Shown: one piece after another, positions 17,363 to 26,106 of the stretch
How the letters are laid out: each line of letters begins with the position of its first letter
Position numbering within the stretch: the stretch's first letter is position 1
Source of the DNA: Kumtagia sp963829135
GTDB taxonomy: Bacteria > Pseudomonadota > Alphaproteobacteria > Rhizobiales > Rhizobiaceae
Length of the DNA: 64,000 nucleotides
Reading direction: 5' to 3'
Assembly (NCBI GenBank): GCA_963829135.1
Contig: CAWHHO010000008.1
Location: 310,001 to 374,000 of the forward strand
Notes under the pieces: generated by a model
Told to the model about the DNA's origin: nothing
The model's database searches: none
The model's input: the letters and a program-made list of their open reading frames with translations, nothing else
Translations under genes and position numbers: made by a program

Positions 17363-19150
17363 ATGGCGATAGACGTCCAGCTGCAGAAGCCGGTAGCCGC
17401 GGGAAAGAAGCGGTCGCGCGGCTATATGGAGGCGGTCCTCACCGTTCTGACGGGGCCGCTGCAGCGGTTCCTCGGCCACCACGTCTTTTCCAGCCTGACG
17501 CGCCGCATCCTGTTTCTCAATCTCGCCGGCCTCGCCGTTCTGGTTGCGGGTATTCTTTACCTGAACACGTTCCGCGATGGATTGATCGACGCGCGCGTCG
17601 AAAGCCTGATGACGCAGGGCGAGATCATCGCTGGCGCGGTGGCATCTTCGGCGACAGTCGAAACCGACTCAATCAGTATCGATCCCGAAAAACTGCTGGA
17701 GTTGCAGGCTGGCGAAAGCCTTGCGCCGGGCAGCGACCAGCTCGACAATCTCGACTTTCCGATCAACCCGGAGCGCGTGGCGCCCCTGTTGAAGCGGCTG
17801 ATCTCGCCGACACGCACCCGCGCCCGCATTTACGACCGCGACGCAAATCTGCTGCTCGATTCGCGCCATCTTTATTCGCGCGGCCAGATACTGCGCTACG
17901 ACCTGCCGCCAGTCGACCGGGAAGAGCCGGGCATTCTCGACAGGATCGAAAAGTTCATCTTCAATCTTTTTCGCAACACCGAATTGCCGATTTATCGCGA
18001 GCAGCCCGGCGGCAGCGGTGCGGCGTTCCCCGAGGTGATGAATGCGCTGACTGGCAGCCCGTCGACGGTGGTGCGCGCCAGCGAGAAGGGCGAGGAAATT
18101 GTTTCGGTTGCCGTGCCCATTCAGCGGTTCCGTGCAGTCCTCGGCGTTCTTATGCTGTCGACGGAAGGCGGCGATATCGACAAGATCGTTGCTGCCGAGC
18201 GCAAGGCGATCCTGCGTGTCTTTGGCGTGGCGGCCTTGGTGATGGCGATCCTCTCGATGCTGCTGGCCTCGACAATCGCGAACCCGCTGCGCCGGCTTTC
18301 GGCAGCGGCCGTTCGCGTGCGGCGGGGCGTAAAGAGCCGCGAGGAGATTCCGGATTTCTCCGACCGCCAGGACGAAATCGGCAATCTGTCGGTCGCCATC
18401 CGCGGCATGACCAATGCGCTCTATGCTCGGATCGAAGCGATCGAGAGTTTCGCTGCCGACGTAGCGCACGAATTGAAGAACCCGCTGACCTCGCTCCGCA
18501 GTGCGGTCGAGACGCTGCCGATCGCTAAAAACGAGAGTTCGCGCAGCAGGCTGATGGAGATCATCCAGCACGACGTACGCCGCCTGGACCGGCTGATAAC
18601 CGACATTTCAGACGCCTCGCGTCTCGACGCGGAGCTTGCGCGCGAGGATGCCGCGAAGGTCGATCTGAAAAAACTGGTAACCGAACTTGTATCCGCGGCC
18701 CAGGAGACGACCCGCAATAAGCGCAAGGTCGCCATTGAGTTCAAGGCGGCCAAGCTGCCCCAAGGAGCGAAGGGATATTTTGTCAACGGCCACGACCTGA
18801 GGCTTGGCCAGGTCATCACCAATCTGGTCGAGAACGCCCGGTCCTTCGTTCCGGAAGAGCACGGTCATATCACTGTCACGCTCGAACGCTCCGGAAAGTT
18901 CAACATCATTTCCGTCGAAGACAATGGTCCGGGCATTCGCCCTGAGGCGATCGACCGCATTTTCGAGCGCTTCTATACGGATCGCCCGTCAACCGAGGCT
19001 TTCGGCCAGAATTCCGGGCTTGGCCTGTCGATCAGCCGGCAGATTGCCGAGGCTCATGGCGGCAGGCTCACCGCAGAAAACATTCCGGGTGTGAAGCCGG
19101 GCGACGTCAAAGGCGCCCGTTTCGTCATCACTCTGCCGGCGGAAGCCTGA
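17363..19150 (+). CDS. chvG: Sensor histidine kinase ChvG (ExoS type)
   Basis: Inner-membrane sensor kinase paired with ChvI, 595 residues. It has a basic cytosolic N-terminus, a first membrane segment near residues 48-67, a periplasmic sensor region of about 220 residues, and a second membrane segment near 285-308. HAMP, HisKA (phospho-His 369 in DVAHELKNPLTSLRSAVETL) and HATPase_c domains follow (NLVENARSF, DNGPGIRPEAIDRIFERFY, GLGLSISRQIAEAHGG). In rhizobia the system controls exopolysaccharide, motility and symbiosis, and its periplasmic inhibitor ExoR is encoded elsewhere. Confidence 0.94.
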   Translation: MAIDVQLQKPVAAGKKRSRGYMEAVLTVLTGPLQRFLGHHVFSSLTRRILFLNLAGLAVLVAGILYLNTFRDGLIDARVESLMTQGEIIAGAVASSATVETDSISIDPEKLLELQAGESLAPGSDQLDNLDFPINPERVAPLLKRLISPTRTRARIYDRDANLLLDSRHLYSRGQILRYDLPPVDREEPGILDRIEKFIFNLFRNTELPIYREQPGGSGAAFPEVMNALTGSPSTVVRASEKGEEIVSVAVPIQRFRAVLGVLMLSTEGGDIDKIVAAERKAILRVFGVAALVMAILSMLLASTIANPLRRLSAAAVRVRRGVKSREEIPDFSDRQDEIGNLSVAIRGMTNALYARIEAIESFAADVAHELKNPLTSLRSAVETLPIAKNESSRSRLMEIIQHDVRRLDRLITDISDASRLDAELAREDAAKVDLKKLVTELVSAAQETTRNKRKVAIEFKAAKLPQGAKGYFVNGHDLRLGQVITNLVENARSFVPEEHGHITVTLERSGKFNIISVEDNGPGIRPEAIDRIFERFYTDRPSTEAFGQNSGLGLSISRQIAEAHGGRLTAENIPGVKPGDVKGARFVITLPAEA

Positions 19151-19251
19151 TCGTCAGCGATGTGCTCGCTGCTTCCATGGTGGAAAAAGCCGCCGCGAAA
19201 CGCTACCTCCTCCGGTGATTTGCAGTCCGTGGTTGCCTTGCGAGTAACGGA

Positions 19252-19668
19252 ATGAGCCGCGAAACGCTGACGAAAAACCAGGCAAAGGTGCTGCAGCGCC
19301 TCGAAAGCGCATGCGCACCGTTGAGCGCCTACATGCTGCTCGATCAGTTGCGCGAGGAGGGCTTTCGTGCGCCCTTGCAGGTTTATCGCGCACTGGATGG
19401 GTTGATGGATGCTGGCTTTGTGCATCGCCTTGAAAGTATGAACGCGTTCGTCGCCTGTTCCGATCCGCATGACCAGGGCCACGCACATGGCCACAGCCAT
19501 GGCATGACTGCCTTCGCGATCTGCGACATATGCGGACAGGTAACCGAGTTTTGTGACGAGACTGTCGGACAGCGTCTCGACGCCTGGGTCGGCGCCAACG
19601 GTTTCGTCGCCAAGAAGGCCGTCATTGAGTTCCGCGGCACCTGCGCCAAATGCGCGGTAGGGGCTTAG
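19252..19668 (+). CDS. zur: Fur-family regulator, probably zinc uptake regulator Zur
   Basis: A 138-residue Fur-superfamily repressor with an N-terminal winged helix (LSAYMLLDQLREEGFRAPLQVYRALDGLMDAGFVHR) and a C-terminal metal-binding and dimerisation half. The structural zinc site is formed by two CxxC pairs, CDICG and CAKC. A histidine-rich loop (HDQGHAHGHSHG) lies where the sensory metal binds. The spacing and sequence fit Zur better than Fur or Irr. No znu genes are nearby. Confidence 0.82.
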   Translation: MSRETLTKNQAKVLQRLESACAPLSAYMLLDQLREEGFRAPLQVYRALDGLMDAGFVHRLESMNAFVACSDPHDQGHAHGHSHGMTAFAICDICGQVTEFCDETVGQRLDAWVGANGFVAKKAVIEFRGTCAKCAVGA

Positions 19669-19669
19669 C

Positions 19670-20170
19670 CTAGTTCGCCAAGAGGCTTCTCAAATCTCGG
19701 ATCAGCGCAAAGAGATGGAGCGGGTCCGTTGATGACTCAACAAAACCGAAATGCTTGTAATAGGCGGAAATGTTATGGTCCTTGGCATGCACGGTGAGCG
19801 CGCGAATGCCGGCAATATCAGCCGCCTGTATCGTTCGCAGGATGGCGTCCTTGAGCAGGCCATTTCCAACTTTCTTACCTTGCCAACCCACGTCGACAGC
19901 AAGGCGCGCCAGTAGCATTATCGGGACCGGGTGTCGGGCGAGACCCTTGGTCATACGCTCATGAGCCAAATCATAGGCCACCTCGCCAACCACTAGCGCA
20001 TAAAAGCCTATGACCTTTTCACCCGCCAACCCAACATAGGTTTGGGATGAATTGGCTTGTTGATTTGGTAAAGCGTAGCGCGTGAGGAAACGATTCAATG
20101 CCTCCTCACCACAATCGAAAGTGTCAATGCCGTGCCTGCCAGTCAGCTTTTCAATGCAGAATTGCGTCAC
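19670..20170 (-). CDS. GNAT-family toxin (TacT-like) of a type II toxin-antitoxin pair
   Basis: A 166-residue GNAT starting at GTG 20170. The N-terminus (IEKLTGRHGIDTFDCGEEALNRFLTRYA) is typical of TacT/AtaT-related toxins that acetylate aminoacyl-tRNAs. The acetyl-CoA-binding motif is RLAVDVGWQGKKVGNGLL, followed by the HAKDHNISAYYKHFGF segment with the conserved Tyr. The partner antitoxin gene lies directly upstream and overlaps it by four bases (GTGA). The target tRNA cannot be read from sequence. Confidence 0.85.
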   Translation of the reverse strand: MTQFCIEKLTGRHGIDTFDCGEEALNRFLTRYALPNQQANSSQTYVGLAGEKVIGFYALVVGEVAYDLAHERMTKGLARHPVPIMLLARLAVDVGWQGKKVGNGLLKDAILRTIQAADIAGIRALTVHAKDHNISAYYKHFGFVESSTDPLHLFALIRDLRSLLAN

Positions 20171-20451
20171 GCGGGATCATCAAAAATGCTGGGTTCATTG
20201 AGGAGGCGCCTGAGCCGCGGAAGGTCGCGAGGCGGTGCGTCGAGAGCAGCGACAAACGCCTCCCATTTCTCGGCATCGAGCAAAAAACTACGCCGGTCCG
20301 CGAGCGCTTCCTCCGCCCGCCCGATCGCGCTTTCAAGAACAAAATCGCTGACTGAACGGTGCTGAGCCGCCGCTGCAGCTACGAGCGTACGTTTAGCTTC
20401 CGCGGTAAGCCGCAGATCAAGTTTCTCTGTGCGCGTACTCCTTGTCGTCAT
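20167..20451 (-). CDS. DUF1778 antitoxin (ribbon-helix-helix, TacA-like)
   Basis: A 94-residue protein. The N-terminal half forms a ribbon-helix-helix (EKLDLRLTAEAKRTLVAAAA, then RSVSDFVLESA). The C-terminal tail (LLDAEKWEAFVAALDAPP) is the toxin-neutralising region of this family. The start at 20451 is chosen because the longer open frame upstream has no family match. As the first gene of the pair it should also autorepress the promoter just upstream. Confidence 0.85.
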   Translation of the reverse strand: MTTRSTRTEKLDLRLTAEAKRTLVAAAAAQHRSVSDFVLESAIGRAEEALADRRSFLLDAEKWEAFVAALDAPPRDLPRLRRLLNEPSIFDDPA

Positions 20452-20497
20452 TATTGAACTCGTAGCAAATGTGCCGGACAATGTCATGACAAATCCG

Positions 20498-21124
20498 CTA
20501 TCGCGCCGTCGACCACGCGAACCAGACTGCAACCAAAGCAAGCAGAGCTGAAAGAATTCTGCGGGCGATCTTCTCGCGGCGCGGATCGTTGAGCAATGGC
20601 TCAAGCGTTGCGGCCAGGAGAACGATGAGTGCATGGATTGCCGTTGCGACAGCGACATAGATGGCGGTCAGGGTCAGTGTCTGCGGCAGAAACGGCTTCG
20701 TGACATCAAGGAAGGTGGGCAGGACCGCAACATAGAACAGCGCAGCCTTCGGATTGAGCAGGTTTGTCATAAGGCCGCGACGAAAGTAGCGGCCCCGATC
20801 CGTTGCCACCGCGACGACATCGCCGCCGCTGGTCCAGCCTTCCCACGCGAGATAGATCAAGAAGGCGAAACCGGCCCAGCGCAAGCCTTCGTAGAAGAGA
20901 ACAGATGTTTGAACGATCTCGGCCACGCCGACAGCCCCGATCATTCCGAGAATAGCAAGACCGAGCGCCACGCCTGCTACCGTCGCAAAGCCGGCACGGC
21001 GGCCATCGCTCGCTGCAACCAGGGCCAGATACGTCATATTCGGCCCGGGGGTTAGTTCGATGAGAACGCTGGTAAGTGTGAAGGAAAGCGCCGTCGAAAG
21101 CGTGAACGGCAGCGCTGCTTCCAC
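20498..21124 (-). CDS. LysE/RhtB family amino-acid exporter
   Basis: A 208-residue inner-membrane exporter with about six hydrophobic segments. The family signature TPGPNMTYLALVAASDGRRAG is near the N-terminus and NPKAALFYVAVLPTF in the middle. A GTG at 21124, one base past the polA stop, gives the usual length. An in-frame start at 21163 would extend back into polA. It follows polA on the same strand and may be read through from it. Substrate unknown (threonine/homoserine-type exporters are the nearest class). Confidence 0.86.
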   Translation of the reverse strand: MEAALPFTLSTALSFTLTSVLIELTPGPNMTYLALVAASDGRRAGFATVAGVALGLAILGMIGAVGVAEIVQTSVLFYEGLRWAGFAFLIYLAWEGWTSGGDVVAVATDRGRYFRRGLMTNLLNPKAALFYVAVLPTFLDVTKPFLPQTLTLTAIYVAVATAIHALIVLLAATLEPLLNDPRREKIARRILSALLALVAVWFAWSTAR

Positions 21125-21125
21125 G

Positions 21126-24120
21126 TCAATGCGCCTCGTCCCAATTGTCGGCGGCGCGCGCATCGACCTTCAGCGGGACGGCGAGGGATACAGCCGGCAT
21201 CGCGGCGTTCTCCATCACATGCTGGACCACAGGAAGCGTGCCTCCAACTTCCGCCTCTGCGGTCTCGAAAATCAACTCGTCATGCACCTGCAGCAGCATA
21301 CGCGCGGACAGTCCAGCCTTCTTCAGCGCATCCTCCATCCTCACCATGGCCCGGCGGATGATGTCGGCGGCTGAGCCTTGGATCGGTGCGTTGATTGATG
21401 CCCGTTCGTTGAACGAGCGAACCGAAGGATTGGACGAACGGATTTCCGGATAGTGGATGCGCCGGCCGAAAATCGTTTCGACATAGCCCTTGTCGCGCGC
21501 CATCTGCTTGCGGCTGTCCATGTAATCGCGGATGCCCGGGAAACGCTCGAAGTACTTCTTGATATAGTCTCCCGCTTCCGAGCGCTCGATCGACAGCTGG
21601 TTTGACAGGCCGAACGCCGAAATGCCGTAGATGATGCCGAAATTGATCGCCTTGGCGCGCCGCCTGACCTCAGAAGGCATGCCTTCGACAGGCACGCCGA
21701 ACATTTCCGATGCCGTCATCGCATGAATGTCGATGCCGTCGGCGAAGGCCTGACGCAGTTGTGGAATGTCGGCGATGTGGGCGAGCACGCGCAACTCGAT
21801 CTGGCTGTAGTCGGCTGAGATCAGCTTGTTGCCCTTGTCGGCGATGAAGGCCGTGCGGATGCGGCGCCCCTCCGCCGTGCGGATAGGAATGTTCTGCAGA
21901 TTGGGTTCGGAGGACGAAATACGTCCCGTCGGCGTCGAAGCCATTGCGTAGGAGGTGTGGAGGCGCTTGGTGTCGGGGTGGATATACTCCGGCAGCGCAT
22001 CGGTGTAAGTCGATTTCAGCTTGGTGAGTTGCCGCCAATCCACGATGCGCCTGGGCAGTTCATAGCCTTCCGCGGCCAATTCCTCGAGCAGCTGGGCGGT
22101 GGTCGACCACTGGCCGGACTTGGTTTTCGAACCACCGGGCAGGCCCATGCGGCCGAACAGGATGTCGCCGAGTTGCTTCGGCGAACCGATGGTGAACCGC
22201 TCCCCGGCGGCGGTGTAGACGTCTTCCTCAAGCGCTGACGCACGCTGCGCAAATTCGCCGGAAAGCCGGCTAAGCATCTGGCGGTCAACCATGATGCCGC
22301 GCTCTTCCATTCGGGCCAGCACCGGAACCAACGGCCGCTCCAGCCGCTCGTAGACCGACGCAACGCCTTTGGCGGCCAGCCGCGGCTTCAGCGTCTGCCA
22401 CAGCCGATAGGCCAGATCGGCGCCTTCCGTGGCATAGGTCGTCGCCCGCTCGATCTCGACGAAGTCGAATGTCACAAGCTTCCTGCCTGCGCCGACCAGA
22501 TCCTTGAAAGGGATCGGTTGGTGGCCGAGCCACTTTTCCGAGAGGGAGGCAAGATCATGGCCGCCTCCGGTTCCGCCTGCCAGCACGTAGGAAATCAGCA
22601 TCGTGTCATCGAACGGCTCGACCGTCAGGCCGTAACGCCGTGCGACCAGCCAGTCATACTTCACGTTATGGCCGATCTTCAGCACGGATTTATCGGCCAG
22701 CATCGGCCGCAGAACCGCGAGTGCCTTGTCAAGCGATACCTGATCCGGAACATACCCGGTGCTGAGCAGGTCGTTTTCAGCAGAACGGTGCGCAACCGGC
22801 ACGTAGGCCGCGCGGCCACCCGGGAATGCAAGTGCAAAGCCGGCAATCTCAGCCTTCATCGGATCGAGCGATGTCGTTTCCATGCGGAACGAAACCGTGC
22901 CCGTCGCGGTCGCCTCCGCCACCCATTGCGTCAGCGTCGCGACATCGCGGATGCTTTGATAGGCGGCGCGATCGATTTTCGCCGATCCCGCCTCGGCGGC
23001 GCGCTTGTCGGCCAGGCTGGAGGGCGTACCCTCCCCTTGGCCCGTGGCGACCGATGGGGTGACGGCGGCAGTGCCCGACCGAAAGGCAGCGCCTCTCGCC
23101 GCAGGTCCAACCCCTCGCTGCGGAGGCGCCGTCCCGTCAAGGGGGGAGGATCCGGCGCCCACATCGGGGCCATGAGCATCATCGCCGCGTTGGACCGTCA
23201 CCGCTGCCATTTCGACACCCGAGGCGTCGGTGCCCGTCGCCTCGGCCACGCGCCGCGTTAGCGTGGTGAACTCCATGGCCTTGAGAAATGAGATCAGCTT
23301 TGCCCCGTTCGGAGGCTGCAGTTCGAAATCGGCAAGCCCGTCGGTCACCGGCACGTCGTTCTTCAGGCGCACCAGGTCACGCGAAATACGCGCCTTGTCG
23401 GCATTGTCGATGATCGATTGCCGTCGTTTATCCTGCTTGATTTCGCCAGCGCGTGCGAGCAGCGTGTCCAAGTCGCCGAACTGTTCGAGCAGTTGCGCTG
23501 CCGTTTTGGGGCCGATGCCAGGCACGCCCGGCACGTTGTCGACCGAGTCGCCGGTCAGCGCCTGCAGGTCGATCATCTTTTCAGGCGGCACGCCCCATTT
23601 CTCGATCACTTCGGGGATGCGTATCTGCCGGTCCTTCATCGGGTCATACATCGACACCGTCTCGCCGACGAGTTGCATCAGATCCTTGTCCGAGGAGATT
23701 ATGGTGGTGTCGGCGCCGACCTCGCAGGCCAGCCGCGCGTAGGTCGCGATCAAGTCGTCGGCCTCGAAGCCTTCCATCTCGATGCAGGGAAGATCGAATG
23801 CGCGCGTCGCCTGCCGGATCAGGCCGAATTGCGGGATCAGATCGTCCGGCGGGCGCGGAGCGGTTCGCCTTGTACTCGGCGTAGAGCTCATTGCGGAAGG
23901 TCTTTGACGAGTAGTCGAAAATCACCGCGAAATGCGTCGGCGTCACACCGACATCGGTGTTGCGCGAATCCTGCATGAGTTTCCACACCATGTTGCAGAA
24001 GCCGAGCACGGCACTGGTCGGCAAGCCGTCGGATTTGCGGTTGAGCGGCGGCAGCGCGTGATAGGCGCGGAAAATGTAGCCCGAGCCGTCGATGAGGAAG
24101 AGGTGATCGCCTTTTTTCAT
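21126..24120 (-). CDS. polA: DNA polymerase I (frame broken near the 5' end)
   Basis: Replication and repair polymerase. From 24120: 5' nuclease domain (GDHLFLIDGSGYIFRAYHALPP, then GFEADDLIATYARL and ALTGDSVDNVPGVPGIGPKTA), a linker enlarged by a repeat element, a 3'-5' exonuclease-like domain, and the polymerase domain (ISADYSQIELRVLAHIA, AKAINFGIIYGISAFGL, LLQVHDELIFE). After EYKANRSAP the frame shifts; expected PDDLIPQFGLIRQ is in the next frame. The span is 3n+1, and a CCC for CC near 23851 explains it, giving 997 residues. In the exonuclease domain the first Asp ligand reads Arg (FRMETTSLD, 22884-22886) and the last reads Gly (YATEGAD, 22422-22424), so proofreading is probably lost. Confidence 0.92.
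23028..23150. repeat. Palindromic repeat element inserted in frame within polA
   Basis: The stretch is bounded by inverted arms, ACCCTCCCCTTG at 23028-23039 and CAAGGGGGGAGGA at 23138-23150. It contains an inner hairpin with arms GCGCCTC/GAGGCGC and GCAG/CTGC between about 23090 and 23130. It encodes a low-complexity Gly/Ala/Pro segment (SSPLDGTAPPQRGVGPAARG and following) in the linker between the 5' nuclease and 3'-5' exonuclease domains. The form resembles rhizobial intergenic palindromic elements. I see no second copy in this window. Confidence 0.55.
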
Positions 24121-24407
24121 GGCGAAGGGATAGCGCGGCCCGAGCGCCGCGGTCCATGGCCCAGCGGCGCGTAGCTGCCGGCTGCTGACGAGACTGGTGG
24201 TCAACCTGGCGTTCACAAGATCGCCAGGGCATTCTTGAGGATCCTCGCGGCGTTAAGCTTCAAATTTGAAGCCCGTTGTTGCCGATTGCTGACGCCTTGC
24301 TCCATCCATTCCGAATTGTCAGGCAAAAACCGTTCTCACGCGTTCGTTACAGAGATGTAATGTCCGTGCTCTTGAAACGACATCCTATCCCTTCCAAATA
24401 TTGGTCA

Positions 24408-24551
24408 TCGGCAAGCTTATTGCCGGGTCCGGAAGAAGGCCCGTCCCCCGCCTAACCCGGACTGTGCGGCAGCCCCTTCCCCCTCTCCGGGCTGCCGCAT
24501 GTTTGAGTAAAGCCGCCGTGGTCTCCCCTCCACCACGGCGGCTATTTTTAT
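24408..24551 (+). ncRNA. Candidate trans-acting small RNA (alpha-r type) between polA and the M20 peptidase gene
   Basis: About 145 bases with three consecutive stem-loops: CCGGGT/ACCCGG (24423-24428 with 24455-24460), GCGGCAGCCC/GGGCTGCCGC (24466-24475 with 24489-24498) and a terminator hairpin followed by U's. The second and third loops are CU-rich (CTTCCCCCTCTCC and TCTCCCCTCCA), the anti-Shine-Dalgarno motif typical of Hfq-dependent alphaproteobacterial sRNAs. A TTGAAA at 24372-24377 with a weak CAAATA 17 bases later could be the promoter. From memory, an alpha-r sRNA family (alpha-r7) lies next to polA in rhizobia; that identity is unverified. The remaining gap from 24121 to 24370 holds nothing I recognise beyond the presumed polA promoter. 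Confidence 0.62.
24512..24550 (+). terminator. Rho-independent terminator of the sRNA candidate
   Basis: A perfect ten-base-pair stem GCCGCCGTGG/CCACGGCGGC (24512-24521 with 24533-24542), an 11-base CU-rich loop and the U-tract TATTTTTA. It is the strongest intrinsic terminator in the window. It lies about 100 bases before the M20 peptidase start, so it must end an upstream transcript on this strand. Confidence 0.85.
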
Positions 24552-24648
24552 CCGAAAAGGTCCTTCAGTATCTGGCATAGCGCTTGCGGCTTTCCGTTGG
24601 ACGCGCCGATGTTTAGGGTGCGCCGCAGATTCGGAAAGGCTCCCAGAA

Positions 24649-26058
24649 ATGTCAGCGCTCAATCCCGTACTTGCCCGTCTAGATGCCGACCTTGACAAGA
24701 GCCTCGACCGGCTCTTTTCGCTGCTGCGGATCAAGTCGATTTCGACCGACCCCGCCTACAAGGCGAACTGCCGAGAGGCTGCCGAATGGCTGGTCGCTGA
24801 CCTCAGGACCATCGGCTTCGACGCCAGCGTGCGCGACACGCCTGGCCATCCCATGGTCGTCGCGCATCATGATGGCCCGAAGGGCTCGCCGCATGTTCTG
24901 TTCTACGGTCACTATGACGTGCAGCCCGTCGACCCTATCGAGCTTTGGCACGACGACCCGTTTTCGTCGGCCCTTCAGGAGTTGCAGCCGGGGCGCAAGG
25001 TCATCACCGGCCGTGGGTCGGCGGACGACAAGGGTCAGCTGATGACCTTTGTCGAAGCCTGCCGCGCCTGGAAGGCCGAGCACGGCAGCCTGCCCTGCCG
25101 AATCACGCTGCTGTTTGAAGGCGAGGAGGAATCGGGATCGCCGTCGCTGATTCCTTTCCTGAAGGCAAACGCGGAAGAATTGAAGGCCGACGTGGCGCTG
25201 ATCTGCGACACCTCAATGTGGAATGCCGAGACGCCGGCGATCACCGCGACGCTGCGCGGCCTGGTCGGCGCCGAGATCGTCGTAAAAGCCGCAAGCCGCG
25301 ACCTGCACTCCGGCATGTATGGCGGTGCGGCCGCCAATCCGATCCGCATTCTCACGAAGATCCTCGCCGACATCCACGACGCCGCAGGCCGGGTCACCAT
25401 CCCGGGCTTCTATGACGGTGTCGAGGAAACCCCTTCTCAGGTATTGCAATCCTGGGAAACCCTGGGAGAGACCGCTGAGACTTTCCTCGGCCCGATAGGC
25501 CTCTCGTTACCGGCGGGCGAGCAGGGCCGTTCCGTGCTGGAGCAAATCTGGGCGCGCCCGACCGCCGAGATCAACGGCATTTCAGGCGGTTATACCGGCA
25601 AAGGCTTCAAGACAGTCATCGCGTCGGAAGCTTCGGCGAAGGTCTCCTTCCGTCTAGTGCACAAGCAGGACCCGGTCAAGATCCGCGATGCGTTCGTAGC
25701 CTTCGTTCAGGCGCGAATACCCGCCGACTGTTCGGTCGAATTCCATCAGCATGGAGGCTCGCCGGCAATCCAGCTTTCCTACGATTCACCGTTTCTGACC
25801 AAGGCGAAGAATGCGCTATCCGACGAATGGCCAAGACCGGCCGTGACGGTCGGCGGCGGCGGCTCCATTCCGGTCGCCGGTGACTTCCGCACTTATCTGG
25901 GCATGGAAGCGCTGCTGATCGGCTTCGGCCTGCCGGACGACAATCTCCACTCGCCCAACGAGAAATACGATTTGACATCGTTTCACGGCGGCCAGCGCTC
26001 CTGGGCGCGCATCCTGCACGCATTGAGTCACGATAGGATGAACTCAACGCGCTGTTGA
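24649..26058 (+). CDS. M20-family metallopeptidase (dipeptidase)
   Basis: A 469-residue two-zinc peptidase of the M20/M28 clan. Metal and catalytic motifs are VLFYGHYDVQPVDPIELW (His and catalytic Asp), GRGSADDKGQL (bridging Asp) and LLFEGEEESGSPSL (catalytic Glu and metal Glu), with a later His near DDNLHSPNEKY. A dimerisation lid domain spans about residues 205-345 (RDLHSGMYGGAAANP). The length and motifs fit dipeptidases of the CNDP/PepV-like class rather than DapE. No signal peptide, so it is cytosolic. Confidence 0.9.
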   Translation: MSALNPVLARLDADLDKSLDRLFSLLRIKSISTDPAYKANCREAAEWLVADLRTIGFDASVRDTPGHPMVVAHHDGPKGSPHVLFYGHYDVQPVDPIELWHDDPFSSALQELQPGRKVITGRGSADDKGQLMTFVEACRAWKAEHGSLPCRITLLFEGEEESGSPSLIPFLKANAEELKADVALICDTSMWNAETPAITATLRGLVGAEIVVKAASRDLHSGMYGGAAANPIRILTKILADIHDAAGRVTIPGFYDGVEETPSQVLQSWETLGETAETFLGPIGLSLPAGEQGRSVLEQIWARPTAEINGISGGYTGKGFKTVIASEASAKVSFRLVHKQDPVKIRDAFVAFVQARIPADCSVEFHQHGGSPAIQLSYDSPFLTKAKNALSDEWPRPAVTVGGGGSIPVAGDFRTYLGMEALLIGFGLPDDNLHSPNEKYDLTSFHGGQRSWARILHALSHDRMNSTRC

Positions 26059-26106
26059 TTTTTCGGTGGATAGAGGCAAGGAGAGGCGCCACGCCCGGAG
26101 ACATCG

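Noticed and set aside
23840..23870. Programmed frameshift in polA
   Set aside because: No slippery heptamer and no downstream stimulatory structure; a simple base addition in a C run explains it, and other genes show the same type of error.
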